The notes beneath the pieces were generated by a model that saw nothing but the letters and a program-made list of their open reading frames with translations, did not search any database and was not told the DNA's origin. DNA of 37,118 bases from Planctomycetaceae bacterium (GTDB lineage Bacteria; Planctomycetota; Planctomycetia; Pirellulales; UBA1268). Below, one piece after another: positions 32,519-37,118 of the stretch. The first letter of the stretch is position 1, and each line of letters opens with the position of its first letter. The stretch is taken from the NCBI GenBank assembly GCA_947459185.1, contig CANHCU010000026.1, forward strand, positions 1 through 37,118, given 5' to 3'. The position numbers and the translations under genes are program-made.

Positions 32519-33460
32519 ATGTTTTTTGACAGATCAAAATCGTCGTTTTCGGCATCCCTGCTCAGCGTGGCGGTCGCCGCACTCGTCGCGATCACGATGC
32601 CACCGGCGCGGGCAGAGCAGCCGGCCGCGACCGTCGTGGCGACGACGACGATCGTGGCGGATCTCGTGCGACAGGTCGGCGGCGACAGGGTGTCGGTTGA
32701 CTGCCTGATGGCGGCCGGCATCGACCCGCATTCCTACCGGGCTACGCCCCGCGATGCCGATCGGCTTTCCAGGGCGAAGCTTGTCGTCGCCTCGGGCCTG
32801 CACCTCGAGGGGAAGCTGTCCGAACTGCTCTCCCGACTCGCACGGCGGGTGCCGGTGACGGCCGTGGCCGACACGCTGTCCCGCGACCAACTCCTGCCAG
32901 TGGCCGACGACCTCTACGATCCCCACGTCTGGTTCGACGCGCGGCTCTGGAGCCGCTGCGTGCCTGCCGTCGTGGAGGCCCTCGCGAAGCTCGACCCCAG
33001 CGGTCGCGACCACTATCAGTCCCGCGGGGCCGACTTCGTGGCTCGCCTGGAAGCTCTCGACGAAAAGCTGCGGGAACGTCTCGCGACGATTCCCAAACCG
33101 CGTCGGGTGCTCGTTACCGCCCATGATGCGTTCCGCTATTTCGGCAGGGCGTATGACGTCGAAGTGGTGGGCGTGCAGGGCACGAGCACGGAGAGCGAGG
33201 CCGGACTCGCCGACATCAACCGGCTGGTCGATCTGATCGTCTCGCGAGGCATCCCCGCGGTGTTCGTGGAGACGAGCGTGTCGGACCGCAACGTCACGGC
33301 ACTTCGCGAAGGGGCGCAGGCCCGCGGGCATGCGGTCGCGGTCGGCGGCCAGTTGTATTCCGATGCCCTCGGTGGCCCGGGCAGCGGTGCCGAGACCCTG
33401 GAAGAAGTTCTCGTGGCGAACGTTGAAACGATCCACGGCGGACTGACGGGAAAGCGGTAG
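32519..33460 (+). CDS. metal ABC transporter substrate-binding protein (TroA/ZnuA/YtgA type)
   Basis: This periplasmic receptor is for Mn, Zn or Fe. The 313-residue product has a signal peptide (to about residue 34, PPARAEQ) and the cluster A-I binding-protein landmarks: GIDPHSY (H71), DPHVWFD (H136), GTSTESEAG and VFVETSVSDRNV, supplying the His, His, Glu/Asp-type ligands. There is no histidine-rich loop of the kind common in ZnuA, which favours Mn or Fe, weakly. ATG at 32519 is chosen (GGTGA at 32506-32510 is the possible ribosome site, though it may lie upstream of the transcription start); GTG at 32507 is possible. First gene of the four-gene operon; the ATPase gene follows after 4 bp. 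Confidence 0.92.
   Translation: MFFDRSKSSFSASLLSVAVAALVAITMPPARAEQPAATVVATTTIVADLVRQVGGDRVSVDCLMAAGIDPHSYRATPRDADRLSRAKLVVASGLHLEGKLSELLSRLARRVPVTAVADTLSRDQLLPVADDLYDPHVWFDARLWSRCVPAVVEALAKLDPSGRDHYQSRGADFVARLEALDEKLRERLATIPKPRRVLVTAHDAFRYFGRAYDVEVVGVQGTSTESEAGLADINRLVDLIVSRGIPAVFVETSVSDRNVTALREGAQARGHAVAVGGQLYSDALGGPGSGAETLEEVLVANVETIHGGLTGKR
32524..32539. promoter_or_regulatory. operator-like palindrome 2
   Basis: TTTTGACAGATCAAAA: six-base arms TTTTGA/TCAAAA around CAGA, inside the first codons of the binding-protein gene. Being A/T-rich in otherwise GC-rich DNA and related to palindrome 1, it is a plausible second repressor site. The likely regulator is a DtxR/MntR-type protein, perhaps the domain encoded at the end of the same operon. 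Confidence 0.45.
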
Positions 33461-33464
33461 CGAC

Positions 33465-34244
33465 ATGCAGCCGCCACCCCGTGAGCCAATCCTGGAATTC
33501 CACGACGTGACCGTCGCCTACGGCCGGCGACCGGTGCTGTGGAACATCGACCTCGCGATCGACGAGCCCTGTCTGTTCGGCATCATCGGGCCCAACGGTG
33601 CCGGCAAGAGCACGCTGCTGAAGGCGGCGCTGGGCCTCGTGCCGCTGGCTGGCGGCACGGTCCGTTTCTTCGGTCAGCCGTTCGCGGAGGTCCGTGGCCG
33701 CGTCGGCTATGTGCCGCAGCGGGAAACCGTTGACTGGGATTTTCCCGTCAGCGTCAGTGATGTCGTGCTGATGGGCACCTATGCCCGGCTCGGCTGGTTT
33801 CGCCGCCCGGGGCCGCAGGAGCGCGAGATCGCACGGGAGAGCCTCGCGCGGGTCGGCCTGGCCGATGTCGCGGGGCGACAGATCGGAAAGCTCTCGGGTG
33901 GCCAGCAGCAGCGGGTGTTTCTCGCCCGCGCGCTGGCCCAGCAGGCGGATGTCTACGTGCTCGACGAACCGATGGCCGGCGTCGACGCCAGATCGCAGGA
34001 CCTGATCTTTGGAGTGCTTTCGGAACTCCGCGAAGCTGGCCGGTTGGTCGTGGTCGTGCACCATGATCTGCCGACCGCCGCCCAATGGTTCGACCGCGTG
34101 GCGCTCATCGACATGCGACTCGTGGCCGCCGGCCCGACGGCCGCCGTGCTCACGCCCCAGAACCTGGAGCGGACCTACGCAGGCCGGCTCGACCTGCTCG
34201 ACGAACTGGGCCGGGCGGTCGAGGAACGGGGGCGGACGTCGTGA
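33465..34244 (+). CDS. metal ABC transporter ATP-binding protein
   Basis: The 259-residue ATPase of the Mn/Zn/Fe importer has Walker A GPNGAGKST (about 43-51), Q-loop region VGYVPQRETVDWDFPVSV, signature LSGGQQQR (about 143-150) and Walker B VYVLDEPMAGVD. The H-loop reads VVVHHD. The QRxxVDWDFPVSVxDVVxMG block is typical of the manganese/zinc/iron class. It starts at ATG 33465 and its TGA overlaps the GTG of the permease gene by 4 bp (GTGA). Confidence 0.94.
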   Translation: MQPPPREPILEFHDVTVAYGRRPVLWNIDLAIDEPCLFGIIGPNGAGKSTLLKAALGLVPLAGGTVRFFGQPFAEVRGRVGYVPQRETVDWDFPVSVSDVVLMGTYARLGWFRRPGPQEREIARESLARVGLADVAGRQIGKLSGGQQQRVFLARALAQQADVYVLDEPMAGVDARSQDLIFGVLSELREAGRLVVVVHHDLPTAAQWFDRVALIDMRLVAAGPTAAVLTPQNLERTYAGRLDLLDELGRAVEERGRTS

Positions 34245-35122
34245 CAGCCCCGGCAGGCATCGAGCCACTGTTTGCGATCTCCCACAACACGCTGGTGGTG
34301 GCCTGCGGCGTGGCTGCCGTGGGCTGTGGTGCGGGCGTCATCGGTTGTTTCGGCGTGCTGCGCAAGCGGGCCCTGGTGGGGGATGCCGCGGCGCATGCCA
34401 CGCTCGTCGGCGTGGCGCTGGCCTTTCTGGCCACGGGCCGCCGCGATCTGCCGGTGCTGCTGGTCGGCGGATTCCTCTCGGGCCTCGCGGCGCTCGGTGT
34501 GCTCGTGCTCCTGCGGGTGTGCACCCGCACGCGGGATGACGCCGCCACGGCAATCGTGCTGAGCGTGTCGTTCGGCCTTGGCATCACGCTCGTCTCCGGC
34601 ATCACGGCCCGCGGCATTCCCGGGGGTGCCGGCTTGGAGCAGTTTCTGCTCGGCCACACTGCGGCGCTCACGACTGCCGACGCGATACTGCTGGCCGCCG
34701 TGTCCGCGGCCGCTGTGCTGCTGCTGGTGCTCTCGCTCAAAGAGGCCACGCTCATCGCCTTCGATTCCTCGTTTGCCGCCGCCACGGGCTGGCCCGTGGC
34801 GATCATGGACTACTTTTTGGTGGCGCTGGTGGCGGTGATGGTGGTCGTGGGCCTGCCGGCCGCCGGCGCGGTGCTCGTCACGGCACTGGTCGTGATTCCG
34901 CCCGTGGCCGCCCGGCAGTGGACCGACCGCGTGCCGACGATGCTCTTGCTTTCGGGCGTATTCGGCCTGGCGTCGGCGCTGTTTGGCGTGGCGGTGAGCG
35001 CGGTCGTTCCCCGGCTCGCGACCGGTCCGCTGGTGGTGCTGGCCGCGGCGTTCATCTTTGCGGTTTCATTCGTGGGGGCCCCGGAACGCGGCTGGTGGGC
35101 CCGCCACCGCCGGGAGCGGTGA
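34241..35122 (+). CDS. metal ABC transporter permease (ABC-3 family)
   Basis: The 293-residue integral membrane protein has about eight to nine hydrophobic helices. The early block GVLRKRALVGDAAAHATLVGVALAF matches the family's R-x-x-L-x-G-D-A-x-x-H-A, and AAGAVLVTALVVIPPVAARQ is the conserved later helix pair. It corresponds to YtgD/ZnuB-type permeases. GTG start at 34241, overlapping the ATPase stop. A 255-bp gap follows before the second permease. Confidence 0.92.
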   Translation: MTAPAGIEPLFAISHNTLVVACGVAAVGCGAGVIGCFGVLRKRALVGDAAAHATLVGVALAFLATGRRDLPVLLVGGFLSGLAALGVLVLLRVCTRTRDDAATAIVLSVSFGLGITLVSGITARGIPGGAGLEQFLLGHTAALTTADAILLAAVSAAAVLLLVLSLKEATLIAFDSSFAAATGWPVAIMDYFLVALVAVMVVVGLPAAGAVLVTALVVIPPVAARQWTDRVPTMLLLSGVFGLASALFGVAVSAVVPRLATGPLVVLAAAFIFAVSFVGAPERGWWARHRRER

Positions 35123-35377
35123 AAGATGATCAGCAGGGCCACACTTCATCGACCACAGTCGCCCGCATTGGTTCGCCGGCTGCGGCATGCTCGTCGCCGG
35201 CGGATTCTGCTACAGGATGCTCTCGGACGACGGGTCATCGCTCGTGAGTCGCAGAATTCACCGGCTCCTGCGCGTGCCTCCGACCGGCTCCTCAGCATCT
35301 GGAGATTTCATCTGCTGCGATTCCCCGGCGACAATCAATCGATGCCGGCGCCTGCGGGCTGATGTCAAACCAAAACA
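35123..35377. other. 255-bp gap between the two permease genes
   Basis: I see no convincing gene here; the short open frames lack ribosome sites and family resemblance. Just before the next ATG, ACCAAAAC at 35369-35376 is the inverse of the GTTTTGGT string found twice at the operon promoter (32446-32453 and 32501-32508), so a further regulatory site is possible. A gap this long inside an otherwise overlapping operon may hold an internal promoter or a decayed gene. Confidence 0.4.
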
Positions 35378-36667
35378 ATGACGACCCTTTCCTTTTTCAC
35401 CGATGGCGGCGGCATGCATGCCTGGGCGATCGCCACGGCGGCGATGGTCGCGGCCGGCTGTGCGCTGGTGGGCACGCTGCTCGTCGTCCGTCGGATGAGC
35501 CTCGTGGGTGACGCCATCAGTCATGCCGTTCTGCCTGGCATCGTGGTGGCGGTGCTCGCGGGCGGCAGGCTGGGCGGGCCGCTCGTGCTCGTGGGTGCCG
35601 TCGCGGCCGCGCTCCTCACGGTCTGGCTGACGCAGTTGCTGCGGTCCGAAGGCGGCCTCTCAGAGGATGCCGGGGCAGGGGTGGCCTTCACCACGCTGTT
35701 TGCGGTGGGCGTGGTGATCGTGACGGCTGCTGCGTCCCGCATCGATCTTGATCCGGCCTGCGTGCTCCACGGCCTCTTGGAACTGGTGCCGTTTGACACG
35801 GTGCCGATCCTGGGGGTCGAGGTGCCGCGGGCCTTCCTGACCGCCACGGTCGTTTTCGTCACGCTGGCGTTGACGGCGATCGCCACCTGGAAGCTGCAGG
35901 TGTTCACCGCCTTCGATCCCGGAGCGGCCCGGGCGGCCGGCGTGCCGGTGGCGGCGGTCACGACGGGGCTGCTCGTGGCCACGGCGCTGGCCACGGTGGC
36001 GGGCTTCGAGGCCGTGGGGGCGATCCTCGTCGTGGCCATGCTCGTCGTGCCGGCTGCGACGGCCGAACTGCTGACGCGGCGGCTCCATCGCATCGCCGTG
36101 CTGGCGATCCTTCTGGGCGTTGTGGCCGCGGCCATCGGCTACCTCGCCGCATGGCGGTGGAATACGACCGCCGCGGGCATGATCGCCGTCGTGCTTGGCA
36201 TGCAATACCTCGCGTGCGTGCTCCTCTCGCCCGACGACGGACTCGTGGCCCGGCTCTGCAATCGTGGCTGGTTTGCCTGGCGGGTGGCCTGCGAAGACAG
36301 GCTCGCGGCGTGGTGGCGGGCGGAGGAAGCGGTGGCACGCGGAGATACCTTCCCGTCCGCCGAGGGGCCGACGCTCGGTGACCGCGTCGCGGACGTCTGG
36401 CTGGCGATCACGGGCCGTGTGTCGCGGGGCCCCCGCGGCTGGACGCTCTCCGGTCGCGGCCGCGAACAGGCGGACATGGTGGTGCGATCGCATCGGCTCT
36501 GGGAGTCGTGGCTGGGGCGGCATGCCGAACTCCCGCTCGATCATCTCCACCCGCCGGCCGAGTGGATCGAACATCACCTCGGGGCCGAGGTCCGACGGCG
36601 AATCGAGGCGGAGGTCGGCACGCAGGCCAGCGATCCGCACGGCCGAACGATCCCGCCCGAGCCGTAA
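35378..36667 (+). CDS. metal ABC transporter permease fused to a DtxR/MntR-type repressor domain (YtgCR-like)
   Basis: Residues 1-285 are an ABC-3 permease (VVRRMSLVGDAISHAVLPGI near 36-56; AVGAILVVAMLVVPAATAELL near 215). Residues about 300-429 resemble a DtxR family regulator. A shortened winged-helix section contains EGPTLGDRVAD, comparable to the DtxR recognition helix SGPTVSQTVAR, and the wing RGWTLSGRGREQA. The dimerisation/metal domain follows from about 362. Its H372, E376, H391, E395, E398 and H399 match the spacing of DtxR H79, E83, H98, C102, E105 and H106 without gaps. Glutamate at the C102 position is as in MntR and favours manganese. Chlamydia YtgCR has this architecture and its repressor part is released by proteolysis. 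ATG at 35378; last gene of the operon. Confidence 0.88.
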   Translation: MTTLSFFTDGGGMHAWAIATAAMVAAGCALVGTLLVVRRMSLVGDAISHAVLPGIVVAVLAGGRLGGPLVLVGAVAAALLTVWLTQLLRSEGGLSEDAGAGVAFTTLFAVGVVIVTAAASRIDLDPACVLHGLLELVPFDTVPILGVEVPRAFLTATVVFVTLALTAIATWKLQVFTAFDPGAARAAGVPVAAVTTGLLVATALATVAGFEAVGAILVVAMLVVPAATAELLTRRLHRIAVLAILLGVVAAAIGYLAAWRWNTTAAGMIAVVLGMQYLACVLLSPDDGLVARLCNRGWFAWRVACEDRLAAWWRAEEAVARGDTFPSAEGPTLGDRVADVWLAITGRVSRGPRGWTLSGRGREQADMVVRSHRLWESWLGRHAELPLDHLHPPAEWIEHHLGAEVRRRIEAEVGTQASDPHGRTIPPEP

Positions 36668-36671
36668 ACAC

Positions 36672-36744
36672 GGCAAGGCTCGGCATCGTGCCGACCTTGC
36701 CTTGGCGGGCCCCGCCCGCTGGTACTTACCCGGCCCTCCGGGCC
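36672..36744. terminator. hairpin cluster between convergent genes
   Basis: The main stem is GGCAAGG-TCGGCA (36672-36685, one bulged C) pairing with TGCCGA-CCTTGCC (36689-36701) over a TCG loop: 13 bp. Two smaller stems follow: GCGGG/CCCGC (36705-36719) and GGCCC/GGGCC (36732-36744, touching the RND stop codon). There is no T-run, so this would be a bidirectional attenuating or Rho-assisted terminator rather than a classic intrinsic one. Confidence 0.6.
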
Positions 36745-37118
36745 TAACGCTGGCCGAGAACACCCGTGCCCCGTCGCCGGAGTTGGTCGAGGGCGAGGTA
36801 GACCACCGGCGTCGTGAAGAGCGTCAGGCACTGGCTCACGATCAGTCCGCCCACGATCGCGATCCCGAGCGGCCATCGGACCTCCGCGCCCGGGCCTGTG
36901 CCGAGCGCCAGCGGCAGTCCACCGAACAGGGCGGCGAGCGTCGTCATCGTGATCGGACGGAACCGCAGGATGCAGGCCTCCACGATGGCGTCGGCGGCCT
37001 TCAGGCCTCGCGAGCGTTCGGCATCGAGTGCGAAGTCGATCATCATGATCGCGTTTTTCTTCACGATCCCGATCAGCAGGATGATGCCGATCAGCGACAT
37101 CACGTTGAGCTCTTTGCC
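36744..37118 (-). CDS. RND efflux transporter permease, C-terminal fragment (cut by window edge)
   Basis: The frame runs off the window at 37118, so only about 124 C-terminal residues are seen. [37 protein letters not shown] is the highly conserved helix 10-11 region of AcrB/MdtB/MdtC-type (HAE-1) pumps, followed by [62 protein letters not shown]. These pumps export drugs or lipophilic compounds across both membranes with a periplasmic adaptor and TolC. The sequence is intact to the stop at 36744-36746. Confidence 0.95.
   Translation of the reverse strand, partial: GKELNVMSLIGIILLIGIVKKNAIMMIDFALDAERSRGLKAADAIVEACILRFRPITMTTLAALFGGLPLALGTGPGAEVRWPLGIAIVGGLIVSQCLTLFTTPVVYLALDQLRRRGTGVLGQR

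Noticed and set aside
35126-35381. Short proteins in the gap between the two metal permeases
   Set aside because: Two overlapping frames, neither with a ribosome site, hydrophobic pattern or known motif.

Overview
The window is high-GC, tightly packed bacterial DNA. It most resembles a planctomycete of the Pirellula type; this is inferred from gene content and repeat style, since no rRNA is present. The Gram-negative envelope genes (lpxC, lpxA, ompH/skp, an RND pump), the YidC carrying a PDZ insert, the FHA-GAF histidine kinase, the many palindromic intergenic repeats and a metal-transport permease fused to a DtxR-type repressor domain (an architecture known from Chlamydia, in the same PVC superphylum) all fit. 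I saw no tRNA, rRNA, CRISPR array, insertion sequence or prophage.

Layout. 1-238: two copies of a 122-bp tandem repeat. 376-987: exported MsrA. 1138-5725 (minus): tsaB then pyruvate carboxylase, separated by two long palindromic elements. 5867-11189 (plus): a metallophosphoesterase, then yidC, a small membrane-anchored DUF1330-like protein and mnmE. 11308-13038: an aldehyde dehydrogenase homologue whose 3' end overlaps a convergent UvrD-type helicase (12926-15043). 15180-17118: a membrane TPR-like protein and an RluD-type pseudouridine synthase. 17119-17458: a repeat-rich intergenic stretch with a 12-bp VNTR and a second copy of the palindromic element. 17459-19983 (minus): an FHA-GAF histidine kinase translationally coupled to a WaaE-like glycosyltransferase. 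20129-22072: exported M28 peptidase with PDZ. 22246-27629 (plus): ompH/skp, lpxC, lpxA, a Gfo/Idh oxidoreductase coupled to lpxA, a coiled-coil membrane protein and an unknown exported protein. 27657-32396 (minus): a GNAT acetyltransferase, a complementary inactive/active pair of M16 peptidase subunits and an ABC-2 permease. 32519-36667 (plus): a Mn/Zn/Fe-type ABC transporter (binding protein, ATPase, permease, permease-DtxR fusion). 36744-37118: the C-terminal end of an RND efflux pump, cut by the window edge.

How the genes work together. The lipid A block (lpxC, lpxA, oxidoreductase) sits with a periplasmic chaperone and so is an outer-membrane assembly cluster. The metal ABC operon appears to carry its own sensor: the last permease ends in a DtxR/MntR-type domain with all the expected metal ligands, and two related 16-bp palindromes overlap the putative operon promoter. 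This predicts autoregulation of the YtgCR type. The two M16 genes look like one heterodimeric protease. The best candidates for something little described are the fused permease-repressor system and the family of long palindromic intergenic elements whose terminal stems differ between copies yet stay complementary.
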